The position numbers and the translations under genes were made by a program. Source: Planococcus sp. MSAK28401 (lineage in GTDB: Bacteria > Bacillota > Bacilli > Bacillales_A > Planococcaceae). Taken from it: 64,000 bases of DNA. The DNA lies in NCBI RefSeq assembly GCF_018283455.1, contig NZ_JAAMTH010000001.1:491001-555000 (forward strand). Reading direction: 5' to 3'. The notes below the pieces were generated by a model. It did not search any database, had not been told where the DNA came from, and saw only the letters and a list, made by a program, of their open reading frames with translations. The number at the start of each line of letters is the position of its first letter. Within the stretch, counting starts at the first letter, position 1. This document shows, piece by piece, positions 8,466 to 16,900 of this stretch.

Positions 8466-8885
8466 TTATTTGATAACCAACACCGGCACTTTAACGCGCT
8501 TGGCTACTTTGTGGCTAACGCTGCCTAGCACGAATTCCTGAACGGGATTCAAGCCGCGGCTGCCGATGATGACGATATCGTATGGGTGTTCGTTGGCGTG
8601 GGAGACGATGGCCGGACCAGGTGCCCCGTGGACAATGACGCTTTTTACACGTATACCTGCTTGGCGAAAAATATCTTCGAACGGTGCCATATATTCGCGG
8701 GCAGCTGTAGCTATTTGCTCGCTTGTGAGCCCGCGATTACTTTCCCTTTCGGATTTTCCGTAATCGACCGCACAAATAATTGTTACTTGTGCCAAAGGCG
8801 TTCCTTTAACGAGTTGAATCGCATGTCGTGCGGCGCGTTTTGAATGATCGGATCCATCGATGGCAACCAATACGTGTTGGTACAT
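8466..8885 (-). CDS. Universal stress protein, UspA family
   Basis: 139 residues, a single Usp domain. The N-terminal strand VLVAIDGSDHSKRA and the C-terminal nucleotide-binding motif GSRGLNPVQEFVLGSVS (G-2x-G-9x-G-S/T) indicate an ATP-binding Usp. Such proteins are cytosolic dimers induced by stress; a specific partner is not evident. AGGAGAG is 7 nt before the ATG. An extended -10 promoter lies 40 nt upstream, and no sigma-B motif was found. Confidence 0.9.
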   Translation of the reverse strand: MYQHVLVAIDGSDHSKRAARHAIQLVKGTPLAQVTIICAVDYGKSERESNRGLTSEQIATAAREYMAPFEDIFRQAGIRVKSVIVHGAPGPAIVSHANEHPYDIVIIGSRGLNPVQEFVLGSVSHKVAKRVKVPVLVIK

Positions 8886-8924
8886 AATTCGTCTCTCCTG
8901 TTCTATGATGTCGTTATTTTTATT

Positions 8925-8933
8925 AGTATAGCA
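8925..8933 (-). promoter_or_regulatory. Extended -10 promoter of the universal stress protein gene
   Basis: Minus strand reads TGCTATACT (TGn-TATACT); the -35 is not recognisable. Confidence 0.45.
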
Positions 8934-8969
8934 TTTACTGAATTACGAACGGGAGGCTGCATTTTTCAT

Positions 8970-8985
8970 TCAAACAACGGTTTGA
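8970..8985. promoter_or_regulatory. CadC/ArsR-type operator 1
   Basis: TCAAACAACGGTTTGA, a perfect 6-4-6 inverted repeat overlapping the -35 of the cadC promoter. It resembles the TCAAAT-N-TTTGA core known for CadC operators. Confidence 0.6.
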
Positions 8986-9010
8986 CTGTTAGAGTCAATC
9001 AACGTATACT
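8982..9010 (+). promoter_or_regulatory. Sigma-A promoter of the cadC-cadA operon
   Basis: TTGACT (8982-8987), 17-nt spacer, TATACT (9005-9010), bracketed by two similar inverted repeats. Confidence 0.8.
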
Positions 9011-9018
9011 GAAATCAA

Positions 9019-9034
9019 TCAAATGAAGGTTTGA
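9019..9034. promoter_or_regulatory. CadC/ArsR-type operator 2
   Basis: TCAAATGAAGGTTTGA, a 6-4-6 inverted repeat with one mismatch, just downstream of the -10. Bound protein here would block initiation or clearance. Confidence 0.6.
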
Positions 9035-9052
9035 ATGAAGGGTGTGAACAGG

Positions 9053-9424
9053 ATGAAAGAGATGTGCGATATTACAAAAGTCCATCCCGAAGCGGTCGAT
9101 CGGGTGCAGCAGCATATGGTGGAGCTTGATGGCGTTTCGGCTTTGTTCAAAGCATTGGCAGATGAAACGCGCTTGAAGATTGCTTATGCGCTGACGATCG
9201 AGCCGGAAATGTGCGTCTGCGACATTGCCGCAGTGATCGGCTCATCGACAGCGACAGCATCCCACCATTTGCGGTATTTACGCGAACGGGATTTGGCGAA
9301 ATCCGAACGCAAAGGCAAGCAGATTTATTATTCCTTGGCGGATGACCATGTGCGTCAGCTTGTGACCATCGCGAATGAACATGCGAAAGAAGGTGTTTCA
9401 GTTGAGCAAAACCTATCGTCTTGA
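9053..9424 (+). CDS. cadC: ArsR/SmtB-family metal-responsive repressor, CadC-like
   Basis: 123 residues with a winged-helix domain containing LADETRLKIAYAL and the recognition helix TATASHHLRYLRE. Metal ligands expected for CadC-type sensors are visible: Cys54 and Cys56 in MCVCDIA, plus an N-terminal Cys5; the second N-terminal Cys of staphylococcal CadC is missing. Family members leave the operator when bound to Cd, Pb or Zn. ATG 9053 matches the family length and has AAGGGTG upstream; an in-frame ATG at 9035 abuts operator 2. It overlaps the transporter gene that it presumably controls. Confidence 0.85.
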   Translation: MKEMCDITKVHPEAVDRVQQHMVELDGVSALFKALADETRLKIAYALTIEPEMCVCDIAAVIGSSTATASHHLRYLRERDLAKSERKGKQIYYSLADDHVRQLVTIANEHAKEGVSVEQNLSS

Positions 9425-11471
9425 AAATTTATCGTGTACAAGCTGTGCTGCGAAATTCGAACAGAATATCCGCAATCTGCCGGCAACGAAACACGTTGAA
9501 CTGAACTTCGGCGCATCCAAACTGCGGGTCGATGGCAATGTGTCGATCGAAGAATTGGAAAAAGCGGGCGCCTTCGACCATATCCGCGTCTATCCGGAAA
9601 AACAACGCGTGGCCCATGTGCCATTTTATAAACGACGCCAGACGGTCGAAACGGCCATTTCGTTCGTCTTTCTCATCGCCGGCATCATCGCTTCATTCCA
9701 GCTTGGCGAGGCGCATCCATGGTCAATCGGCTTATTCGGCGCATCGATGCTGATCGGCGGCTATCGAATGTTTTCCACTGGAGCGAAAAATCTCAGTCGC
9801 TTGGAGTTCGATATGAAAACATTGATGACCATCGCGATTATCGGCGCTGTGATCATCGGCGAGTGGCGGGAAGGTGCAGTCGTCGTGTTCTTATTCGCCA
9901 TCAGCGAAGCGCTGGAATCGTTCTCGATGAACAAAGCGCGCCAATCGATCCGTTCGCTCATGGACCTTGCTCCATCACGGGCATTGATCCAACGCGATGG
10001 CGAATTGATTGAATTGGAAACGGAAGACATCCGTATCGGCGATGTATTGATCGTCAAGCCCGGTCAAAAAATCGCCATGGATGGCACAGTGTTGCGCGGT
10101 GAATCGGCTGTCAACCAGGCGGCGATCACCGGTGAATCGATCCCTGCCACCAAACAGCCGGGAGATGAAGTGTTTGCCGGCACGATGAATGAAGAAGGCG
10201 CATTGGAAGTAACCGTCACAAAACGTGTGGAAGATACGACCATCGCAAAAATTATCCATCTGGTGGAAGAAGCGCAGGCGGAAAAAGCGCCATCGCAGCA
10301 ATTTGTCGACCGTTTCGCGAAATATTACACGCCGGCAATTATTGCTGTCGCATTTTTGGTTGCGCTCGTTCCGGGATTTGTTACGGGAAATTGGGAGCTG
10401 TGGGTGTACCAAGGCCTGGCCGTGCTCGTTGTCGGCTGCCCATGCGCGCTCGTGGTATCGACGCCTGTCGCGATTGTCACGGCAATTGGCAATGCGGCAA
10501 GACAGGGTGTACTTATTAAAGGCGGTATCCATTTAGAAGAAACAGGGCGCCTACAGGCTATCGCGTTCGACAAAACCGGCACCTTGACGAAAGGTTATCC
10601 GGAAATGACCGATGTGTTGCCGGAAGAAGGTTATACGCCTGAGGAAGTGGTTAAGCTCGCGGCGTCCGTCGAAGCCTTATCACAGCATCCGCTCGCCCGT
10701 GCCATCACGAAACAAGCGCCCGAACTATACCCATCCGAACGTTTCCAGTCCTTGACCGGTAAAGGTGTGCATGCAGAAATCGGCGGCACGCGCATCCGTG
10801 TCGGCAGCTTAAAATGGGCTGAGGAGCACGGGTTCCATGCACCGCCAGCCGCTTATCGCCTGCAGGAAAGCGGAAAATCCGCGATGGCGGTATTTTCCAG
10901 CAAGCATTTATTCGGGGTAATCGGCGTTGCGGACGCCATTCGAGAAGAAAGCCCGGCGATTATCGAGCGCTTGAAGGAGATCGGTGTCAGTCGCACGATC
11001 ATGCTGACAGGGGATCACCCGGCAACAGCTAAAGCCATTGCTGCGGAAATCGGTGTGACGGATATCCGTGCCGGATTGATGCCTGAAGATAAATTAGCAG
11101 CTGTTAAGGAGCTGCAGTCAAAATATGGACGCGTGGCGATGGTCGGCGACGGCATCAACGACGCACCGGCACTCGCGGCGTCCGATATCGGCATAGCCAT
11201 GGGCGGGGCCGGAACGGACGCAGCGCTCGAGACAGCGGATATCGCCTTGATGGCGGATGATTTGGAGAAACTTCCATATACTATTCGACTAAGCAGAAAA
11301 ACTTTGCGTATAATAAAGGAAAATATCATCTTTGCACTGGCACTGAAAATCTTGGCTCTGCTCTTGATCATTCCAGGCTGGCTCACGTTATGGATCGCAA
11401 TCTTTGCGGATATGGGAGCTACGCTATTGGTCATCTTGAATGCATTGCGCTTGGTGAAAGTCCAGAAGTAA
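9402..11471 (+). CDS. cadA: Heavy-metal P1B-type ATPase (Cd/Zn/Co exporter), CadA-like
   Basis: 689 residues. An N-terminal HMA domain has CTSC at about residues 13-16, followed by eight membrane helices, an actuator domain with TGES, and CPC at 346-348 in the ion path. The phosphorylated Asp390 is in DKTGTLTKG, and SQHPLA and GDGINDAPA follow. Near the end the Lys in ALALKILALL and the DMG in WIAIFADMGATLLV mark the P1B-2 (Zn/Cd/Pb) subgroup rather than Cu. The TTG at 9402 is preferred because AAAGAAGGTG lies just upstream; it overlaps cadC by 23 nt, indicating translational coupling. Plasma-membrane efflux of toxic divalent metals is the expected role. Confidence 0.9.
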   Translation: MSKTYRLENLSCTSCAAKFEQNIRNLPATKHVELNFGASKLRVDGNVSIEELEKAGAFDHIRVYPEKQRVAHVPFYKRRQTVETAISFVFLIAGIIASFQLGEAHPWSIGLFGASMLIGGYRMFSTGAKNLSRLEFDMKTLMTIAIIGAVIIGEWREGAVVVFLFAISEALESFSMNKARQSIRSLMDLAPSRALIQRDGELIELETEDIRIGDVLIVKPGQKIAMDGTVLRGESAVNQAAITGESIPATKQPGDEVFAGTMNEEGALEVTVTKRVEDTTIAKIIHLVEEAQAEKAPSQQFVDRFAKYYTPAIIAVAFLVALVPGFVTGNWELWVYQGLAVLVVGCPCALVVSTPVAIVTAIGNAARQGVLIKGGIHLEETGRLQAIAFDKTGTLTKGYPEMTDVLPEEGYTPEEVVKLAASVEALSQHPLARAITKQAPELYPSERFQSLTGKGVHAEIGGTRIRVGSLKWAEEHGFHAPPAAYRLQESGKSAMAVFSSKHLFGVIGVADAIREESPAIIERLKEIGVSRTIMLTGDHPATAKAIAAEIGVTDIRAGLMPEDKLAAVKELQSKYGRVAMVGDGINDAPALAASDIGIAMGGAGTDAALETADIALMADDLEKLPYTIRLSRKTLRIIKENIIFALALKILALLLIIPGWLTLWIAIFADMGATLLVILNALRLVKVQK

Positions 11472-11492
11472 GAGGCGTTTGGAGGTTGCGAT

Positions 11493-12611
11493 TTGAAGTT
11501 AACAGAATGGACCATGGAAGAGCACGAGAAATTGATCGAGTTTATGACGACCAACTCATGGCCTTATCATGGCCACGAACACCCGGTGCGCGCCTTGATC
11601 GAAAAGACGATCGTAGAAGGCGGCTATAAATCGGATCAGGTCAAGACCTTTTGGATTGAAAACGACGAAGGCGAACAAGTGGGCCTGGTGAAAATCTTTG
11701 ACCTGCAGGATGAGATTCCGCTGTTCGATTTGCGGATCGCCGATTCCTACCGCGGGCAGGGCTATGGCCCGAAAGCGCTGCGCATGATCGCCGATTTCGT
11801 CTTTTCCTTGCCGGAGAAGAAAATCCGCCTGGAAGGCCATACGCGCCACGATAATTTTGCGATGCGCAAAGCGTTCGAACGAACTGGTTTCGTGAAGGAA
11901 GCGCATTTACGCCAAGCGTGGTTTTCGCCGAAACAAAACCGTTATCACGACGCGGTAACTTACGGTATGACTCGCGAAGACTGGGAAGCTGGCGTAACGA
12001 CGCCAGTCATGTGGGATGACGCAGTCAAAGCGCCGGCAGATCCCCCTTTCAATCCGTTGTTACTGGAGTTTCCAGAAACATTTGAATCAGAGCGTTTAGT
12101 GATCCGTGCGCCAAAAAGAGAAGATGCCGTGCTTAGTTTTGAAGCGGTGCGCCACTCATTGGAGGCATTGCGCCCGTGGATGCCGTTTGCGCAACACGAG
12201 CCGAATCTCGCGGAAATGACGGCGAATTTGATTCAAGCAGAAACAGATTTCATGTTGCGCAAAGACCTGCGGTTGCATTTCTTCGATAAGAACAGCGGGC
12301 AGTTCATCGGTTCGAGCGGCTTGCACCGCATCGACTGGGAAGTGCGCAAATTCGAAATCGGCTATTGGGTGGACAGCCGTTTTGAAGGAAAAGGCTATGT
12401 AACGGAAGCGGTAGAGCGCATCACGCGTTTTGCGTTCGAAGAGTTGCAAGCGAACCGCGTCGAAATCCGCTGCGACCCGGACAATGTCCGGAGCCGCGCA
12501 GTAGCGGAGCGTCTTGGCTTTGAACTCGAAGGCATATTGCGCAAGGATAGCCTGTCGAGACATGACGGCAAGATCCGCGATACATGCGTCTATGCGAAAG
12601 TGAGAGCATAA
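11493..12611 (+). CDS. Tandem GNAT acetyltransferase (RimJ/RimL-like)
   Basis: 372 residues made of two GNAT domains: about 1-165, with RGQGYGPKALRMI as the acetyl-CoA loop, and about 185-372, with FEGKGYVTEAVERI. The second resembles RimJ/RimL N-terminal or antibiotic-type acetyltransferases. Substrate unknown. The TTG start follows TTGGAGG at good spacing. The gene begins 21 nt after cadA with no terminator between, so it is probably co-transcribed with the metal-efflux operon; a functional link is not established. Confidence 0.85.
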   Translation: MKLTEWTMEEHEKLIEFMTTNSWPYHGHEHPVRALIEKTIVEGGYKSDQVKTFWIENDEGEQVGLVKIFDLQDEIPLFDLRIADSYRGQGYGPKALRMIADFVFSLPEKKIRLEGHTRHDNFAMRKAFERTGFVKEAHLRQAWFSPKQNRYHDAVTYGMTREDWEAGVTTPVMWDDAVKAPADPPFNPLLLEFPETFESERLVIRAPKREDAVLSFEAVRHSLEALRPWMPFAQHEPNLAEMTANLIQAETDFMLRKDLRLHFFDKNSGQFIGSSGLHRIDWEVRKFEIGYWVDSRFEGKGYVTEAVERITRFAFEELQANRVEIRCDPDNVRSRAVAERLGFELEGILRKDSLSRHDGKIRDTCVYAKVRA

Positions 12612-12657
12612 AAAAACCCCGGGAAGGCAGATCGCTCTGCTTTCCCGGGGTTTTTTA
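12612..12657. terminator. Bidirectional terminator
   Basis: Long GC-rich hairpin with AACCCCGGGAA paired to TTCCCGGGGTT, A-rich before and T6 after. It sits between the convergent acetyltransferase and Lmo0937-like genes. Confidence 0.9.
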
Positions 12658-12672
12658 GGGTCCGGTGTTTAT

Positions 12673-12828
12673 CTAAACACCTTTCCTGCCTGTCACTAAG
12701 TTAACGATCAAGACGATTGCCGCGATGATCAAAAGAATGTGAATAAGTCCGCCTGCTACGTCTAATAAGAATCCGATCACCCATACCGCAAGAATTACTA
12801 CCAAAATAATCCAAAGAATACGTCCCAT
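12673..12828 (-). CDS. Lmo0937-family small membrane protein
   Basis: 51 residues, two hydrophobic segments (about 3-20 and 25-43) around a short GG turn, and a basic tail TGRKGV. This matches the Lmo0937 family of small membrane proteins, whose Listeria member is strongly stress-induced. The ATG at 12828 is preceded by AGGTGGAG; an in-frame start 51 nt upstream would overlap the promoter. A sigma-B-type promoter lies about 50 nt upstream, so general-stress control is likely. Molecular function unknown. Confidence 0.8.
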   Translation of the reverse strand: MGRILWIILVVILAVWVIGFLLDVAGGLIHILLIIAAIVLIVNLVTGRKGV

Positions 12829-12878
12829 GTTCTCCACCTGCCTTTCAGTTTCATCTATCTTTTGTGTTATATCTATCA

Positions 12879-12904
12879 CTACCCTGAGCGAAAATGCGCT
12901 AAAC
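12879..12904 (-). promoter_or_regulatory. Sigma-B-type promoter of the Lmo0937-like gene
   Basis: On the minus strand GTTTAG (-35), 14-nt spacer, GGGTAG (-10): 5 of 6 matches in each element to GTTTAA / GGGTAT. Confidence 0.7.
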
Positions 12905-13056
12905 CTTTCGCCATCCGTTCCATGCCGTTTTTATGAATGTTGGAAAATTGCCTTTATTCGGCGCTTTGGAAAGCATGCAGCAAGCGCCTGTGCTCAGTTG
13001 TTCACAAGGCGGCAGTATAGTAAACTGAACATAGCGACGCGAGGGAGGAACGGAAT

Positions 13057-13479
13057 TTGCCTACTCCAAGTATGGAAGACCATATTGAAATCATTTATTC
13101 ATTAATAGAGCAAAAAGGATACGCGCGCGTCTCGGATATCGCCGAGGCGCTATCGGTGTTGCCGTCATCCGTGACGAAGATGGTGCAAAAACTCGATAAG
13201 GACGGCTACTTGATCTACGAACGCTACCGGGGGCTGATGCTGACGCCTAAGGGGCAGAAACTCGGCAAGCGCTTGCTGCAGCGCCATGACCTGCTTGAGC
13301 AATTTTTGCGGCTGATTGGTGTGGATGAAGATAAAATCTACGGCGATGTAGAAGGAATCGAGCATCATTTGAGCTGGAATTCCATCGACCGCATCGCTGA
13401 TCTGGTCCAGTTGCTTGAAGAAGATAAAGGCGTAGCGGAAAAATTGAAGAAGTTAAGCAACGAGCAAAAAAACAGCTAA
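13057..13479 (+). CDS. mntR: Manganese-responsive transcriptional regulator MntR
   Basis: 140 residues, DtxR family. Starts [30 protein letters not shown], nearly the Bacillus MntR sequence, with the winged-helix recognition region [17 protein letters not shown]. Metal ligands typical of MntR are present (Asp in MEDHIE, Glu and His residues in [10 protein letters not shown]). Mn-bound MntR represses manganese importers and activates exporters. TTG start with GGGAGGAAC upstream. Followed 23 nt later by cvfB, probably one transcript. Confidence 0.93.
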   Translation: MPTPSMEDHIEIIYSLIEQKGYARVSDIAEALSVLPSSVTKMVQKLDKDGYLIYERYRGLMLTPKGQKLGKRLLQRHDLLEQFLRLIGVDEDKIYGDVEGIEHHLSWNSIDRIADLVQLLEEDKGVAEKLKKLSNEQKNS

Positions 13480-13502
13480 CCCAAATAGAGGAGGTATGCA
13501 GC

Positions 13503-14363
13503 ATGGCTTTGCATCCAGGATTGAAAGCATTATTGCACATTAAAGACCGTTCCACATCCCAGTGGATCTTATCGGATGGTTCAGGGGACGAAGTGACGAT
13601 GAACGCATCAGAAATTGAAGAAGGGCAAGAGGTCGGTGAGGAGATTGAAGTCTTCTTGTACCGCAACCGGCAAGGTGGCATCTCTGCCACACCGATGATC
13701 CCGCATATTTTGCCGAGTGAATACGGCTGGGCGAAAGTATTGAAAATTTCTCCGCGCGAAGGCGCAGTCGTCGATATCGGCACGACACGCGAAGTTTACG
13801 TCCTACCGGCTGACTTGCCGCCGGTGCAGGAGTTATGGCCGGCGCAGGGCGACCATATTTTCATGACGCTTCGGACAGACCGCTATGGTGATCTTTACGG
13901 GCGCCTGGCGACAGAAGAAAAGGTGCTGGAACTTTACGAGCGGGCGCCTGCTGAAGTTTATAACAAAGATTTGAAAGCACGCGCTTACCGCTTGCTGCCA
14001 GTCGGTTCATTCATGTTATCGGTGCCAGAAAACTATCGTGTCTTCGTCCATGAATCAGAGCGTGAAGCAGAACCGCGCCTCGGCGAAGAAAAAACGGTGC
14101 GCATCATCGATGTGAAAGACGACGGCACGCTCAACGGGTCTCTTTTGCCGCGCAAACAGGAACGCCTATCGGACGATGCGGAAGAAATTTTGCGCTACCT
14201 GGAAAATGCAGGCGGCCAAATGCCTTTTACCGATAAATCGTCGCCCGATGAAATCATGGAAATGTTCGGCATGAGCAAAGCCGCATTCAAGCGTGCACTC
14301 GGCAGGCTTTACAAAGAACGCCGCATCGTGCAAGAAGACGGTTGGACAAAATTGCTTGGCTAA
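13503..14363 (+). CDS. cvfB: S1-domain RNA-binding protein CvfB
   Basis: 286 residues. The family (B. subtilis YitL, S. aureus CvfB) has three S1 RNA-binding barrels and a C-terminal winged helix. Here the N-terminal barrels span roughly residues 1-210, and the C-terminal SPDEIMEMFGMSKAAFKRALGRLYKERRI is the winged helix. CvfB binds RNA and affects virulence-gene and hemolysin expression in staphylococci; its role in a non-pathogen is unknown. AGAGGAGGT is 8 nt before the ATG. Confidence 0.9.
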   Translation: MALHPGLKALLHIKDRSTSQWILSDGSGDEVTMNASEIEEGQEVGEEIEVFLYRNRQGGISATPMIPHILPSEYGWAKVLKISPREGAVVDIGTTREVYVLPADLPPVQELWPAQGDHIFMTLRTDRYGDLYGRLATEEKVLELYERAPAEVYNKDLKARAYRLLPVGSFMLSVPENYRVFVHESEREAEPRLGEEKTVRIIDVKDDGTLNGSLLPRKQERLSDDAEEILRYLENAGGQMPFTDKSSPDEIMEMFGMSKAAFKRALGRLYKERRIVQEDGWTKLLG

Positions 14364-14417
14364 GGAACTTTTCTGCCTCAAATGCGTACTAATATTTGAA
14401 GAAAGGGGCAAAAAAAC

Positions 14418-15305
14418 ATGAAAAAAATAATGATACTTGCCACATTAATGATGGCTTTCGCATTGGCTTTTGCCGGTGCGGCATCCGCAAATGTCGGAAT
14501 AAATGAGAAATTTGGCTTGCCAATCGTCGTTTACGGAGGCGATTTATCCGCAGATGAAAAGGCGCAAGTTGCTGAAAGCCTGGACGTTGCTGGAGAAGCG
14601 GAAGTGGAAGAAATTGAAGTAACCGGGCAGGACCTAGTCACATACATTACGGACGGGGACGCGCGGGCACGCATGTATTCTTCTGCTAAAATCACCCGCA
14701 CAGAAGAAGGTGAAGGGCTGGTCATTGAAATCGCCACGCCGGATAATATCACCCAAGTGACAACGGATATGTACGCCAACGCCATGCTGACGGCAGGCAT
14801 TGAAAATGCCACCGTAGAAGTGGCTGCACCGAAAGCGGTAACTGGGCATTCTGCACTTGTCGGGATCTACAAAGCCTATGAAGTCAACGGGGAGCAGCTC
14901 GATCCTGAACGGACAGATGTTGCCAATGACGAATTATCCGTGGCGACAGAATTGTCTGAAGGCGGCGTCGACCAGGAAAAAGTCAGCGAATTATTGACAG
15001 AAATCAAAAAGCAGATCGCTGAACAGAATCCGGCAACACGTGAAGATGTCGAACAGATCGTTGAAGAGCAATTGAGCCGCCTGCAGATTGAATTGAGCCC
15101 TGAAGATCGCCAATTGCTGGTCGATTTGATGGACCGCATCCGCCAGCTCGATATCGATTTCTCGAAATGGTCGACTGAATTGGAAGACTTGAGCAAGACG
15201 ATCAGTGATAAAATCGATACCGTCGTCAATGACGAGGGGTTCTGGGAAAGTGTGAAACAATTTTTCCGTGATTTGGCTAATACCGTTCGCGGCTGGTTCA
15301 ACTAA
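14418..15305 (+). CDS. Secreted DUF1002 protein, YpuA-like
   Basis: 295 residues with a clear Sec signal peptide: MKK, a hydrophobic core to about residue 20, and ASA-N as likely cleavage site. The mature part matches the DUF1002 family (B. subtilis YpuA). The C-terminal half is acidic and predicted helical or coiled coil (about 180-290), rich in Glu/Gln/Leu. Function is unknown; an extracytoplasmic location is the only firm inference. Starts 54 nt after cvfB with AAAGGGG upstream, and is closed by a terminator. Confidence 0.85.
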   Translation: MKKIMILATLMMAFALAFAGAASANVGINEKFGLPIVVYGGDLSADEKAQVAESLDVAGEAEVEEIEVTGQDLVTYITDGDARARMYSSAKITRTEEGEGLVIEIATPDNITQVTTDMYANAMLTAGIENATVEVAAPKAVTGHSALVGIYKAYEVNGEQLDPERTDVANDELSVATELSEGGVDQEKVSELLTEIKKQIAEQNPATREDVEQIVEEQLSRLQIELSPEDRQLLVDLMDRIRQLDIDFSKWSTELEDLSKTISDKIDTVVNDEGFWESVKQFFRDLANTVRGWFN

Positions 15306-15360
15306 ACCATTTTTCTCCAGAGATGAATCCGCAGGAAAATAATGAATAGAAAATAACGTA

Positions 15361-15401
15361 GTCCTGGAAAATCGTGAAAATGGTTTCCAGGACATTTTTT
15401 T
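15361..15401 (+). terminator. Terminator of the ypuA-like gene
   Basis: Stem GTCCTGGAAA/TTTCCAGGAC followed by ATTTTTTT. Confidence 0.85.
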
Positions 15402-15474
15402 GTCCTTTACCCCGGTAAAGCGTAAACAGCTGTCTTGCAGAAAAACCTCAGTAAATGATAAGCTATAAGTAATA

Positions 15475-15490
15475 ATCTCGAATTCGAGAT
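15475..15490. promoter_or_regulatory. MhqR-type operator
   Basis: Perfect 16-bp palindrome ATCTCGAATTCGAGAT, followed by AAA. This equals the known B. subtilis MhqR box (core TATCTCGAATTCGAGAT). It lies 18 nt before the start codon of a dioxygenase of the MhqO/MhqA type, exactly the known target class. Confidence 0.85.
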
Positions 15491-15508
15491 AAAGAAAGGG
15501 TGCTTTTC

Positions 15509-16477
15509 ATGCAAGTTGCAGGCATTCACCACGTTTCAGCAATTACAGCCAACGCAGATAAAAACCATGACTTCTTCACGCGCATTCTTGGGATGCGCCT
15601 TGTCAAAAAAAGCGTCAACCAAGATAACCCGTCTTCCTATCATTTGTTTTATGCAGACGCAGTAGGGACACCGGGAACCGATATGACTTATTTTGATATC
15701 CCGATGGCAGGCAGAACCTATCCAGGCGTCACTGCCATCAGTAACACCGGATTTCGTATCCCATCAAGCGAGGCACTTGATTACTGGTTGGAGCGTTTCC
15801 GTGAGTTCAGCGTCCCATACGGCGAAAAAACCCAGCGTTTTGGCCGGGATACTGTGGAATTCCAGGACTTTGAAGGATCGCGCCTGATGTTAGTCGTCGA
15901 TCAAGGAGAGGGCATCCCATTTGGCAAACCTTGGACAAAAGCGAGCGTTCCGGAAGAGTTCGCGATCCGCGGGCTTGGGCCAGTCAGGCTGACAGTGCGT
16001 AAAGCGGAGCGTACAGCTAAGGTGTTGACGGATATTCTCGGGTTTTCAAAAGCCGGTGCCTATGCGCCGGAAGTGGAAGGTCAACCAGAAATAATCGTCT
16101 TTACGACAGGAGAAGGCGGACCTGGCGGCGAAATACATTTAGAGGAGCGCTCAGATCTTCCGCCGGAGCGTCCCGGCCGGGGAAGCGTCCATCACGTAGC
16201 GTTCCGTGTGAAAACTTACAAAGAGTATCATCAATGGAACGAATATTTGCGTGCCAACGGTTTCCAAACGTCCGGTGAAGTGGACCGTTATTATTTTAAA
16301 GCGATTTACTTCCGTGAGCCGAGCGGGATCCTGTTTGAGTTATCGACAGATGAGCCTGGCTTTGCGACTGATGAAAATGCAGACGAACTTGGCGAAGGTT
16401 TGGCCTTGCCGCCATTTCTTGAGCCGAGACGCAAGGAAATCGAAGACTCTCTCCGTCCGTTGAAGATCAACCGCTAA
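15509..16477 (+). CDS. Ring-cleaving dioxygenase, MhqO/MhqA-like (glyoxalase fold)
   Basis: 322 residues with two vicinal-oxygen-chelate modules (about 1-140 and 150-315). AGIHHVSAIT near the start and VHHVAFRV in the second module carry likely metal-binding His residues, with the Glu in GILFELSTDEPG near the end. Relatives in B. subtilis (MhqA, MhqE, MhqO) are induced by hydroquinones and catechol and protect against quinone electrophiles. The upstream MhqR-type box supports the same regulation here, although no mhqR gene is in the window. ATG 15509 follows AAAGAAAGGGTG. Confidence 0.9.
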   Translation: MQVAGIHHVSAITANADKNHDFFTRILGMRLVKKSVNQDNPSSYHLFYADAVGTPGTDMTYFDIPMAGRTYPGVTAISNTGFRIPSSEALDYWLERFREFSVPYGEKTQRFGRDTVEFQDFEGSRLMLVVDQGEGIPFGKPWTKASVPEEFAIRGLGPVRLTVRKAERTAKVLTDILGFSKAGAYAPEVEGQPEIIVFTTGEGGPGGEIHLEERSDLPPERPGRGSVHHVAFRVKTYKEYHQWNEYLRANGFQTSGEVDRYYFKAIYFREPSGILFELSTDEPGFATDENADELGEGLALPPFLEPRRKEIEDSLRPLKINR

Positions 16478-16555
16478 TTGACGATAAACCTGAAGCAACG
16501 GGAAATTTCGATTTGCTTGCACAGATAAAGTGGAACATAAGGAGGAATTGGATCG

Positions 16556-16837
16556 ATGGAATTGAAATTTACAGAACTTGGGCATGATGAATTCGCTTTT
16601 CGCGAAACAAACGGCGAGACAGTGAAAGCTGAAATCACGTGGACGCAAATGGCTGATTTGATGGTCGTGGAATACACCTATGTCGAAGAAAGCCTGCGCA
16701 ATCAAGGGCTTGCAAAAGAACTCGTCGACCACGCAGCAGCTTATGCACGTGAAAACCAGTTCAAGATGCAGCCGGTTTGTTCATATGTAGCTGAAGTGTT
16801 CGAGCGTTCGGATGAATACAACGACGTCAAAGCCTGA
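16556..16837 (+). CDS. Small GNAT-like N-acetyltransferase
   Basis: 93 residues, the short YidJ/YjdJ-type GCN5-related domain. It contains VVEYTYVEESLRNQGLAKELVDHA, whose RNQGLAKEL corresponds to the acetyl-CoA pyrophosphate loop, and a Cys-containing CSYVAEVF strand typical of the family. Substrate unknown. AAGGAGG is 10 nt before the ATG. Single gene ended by a terminator. Confidence 0.85.
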   Translation: MELKFTELGHDEFAFRETNGETVKAEITWTQMADLMVVEYTYVEESLRNQGLAKELVDHAAAYARENQFKMQPVCSYVAEVFERSDEYNDVKA

Positions 16838-16860
16838 ACTTCAATTCGCATTAAAGACGC

Positions 16861-16900
16861 AAAAAAAGCAATCCATTTCCTCATGAAGTGGATTGCTTTT
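16861..16900. terminator. Bidirectional terminator
   Basis: Stem AAGCAATCCA paired with TGGATTGCTT, A-run before and T4 after. It closes the small acetyltransferase gene on the plus strand and the short peptide transcript on the minus strand. Confidence 0.75.
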
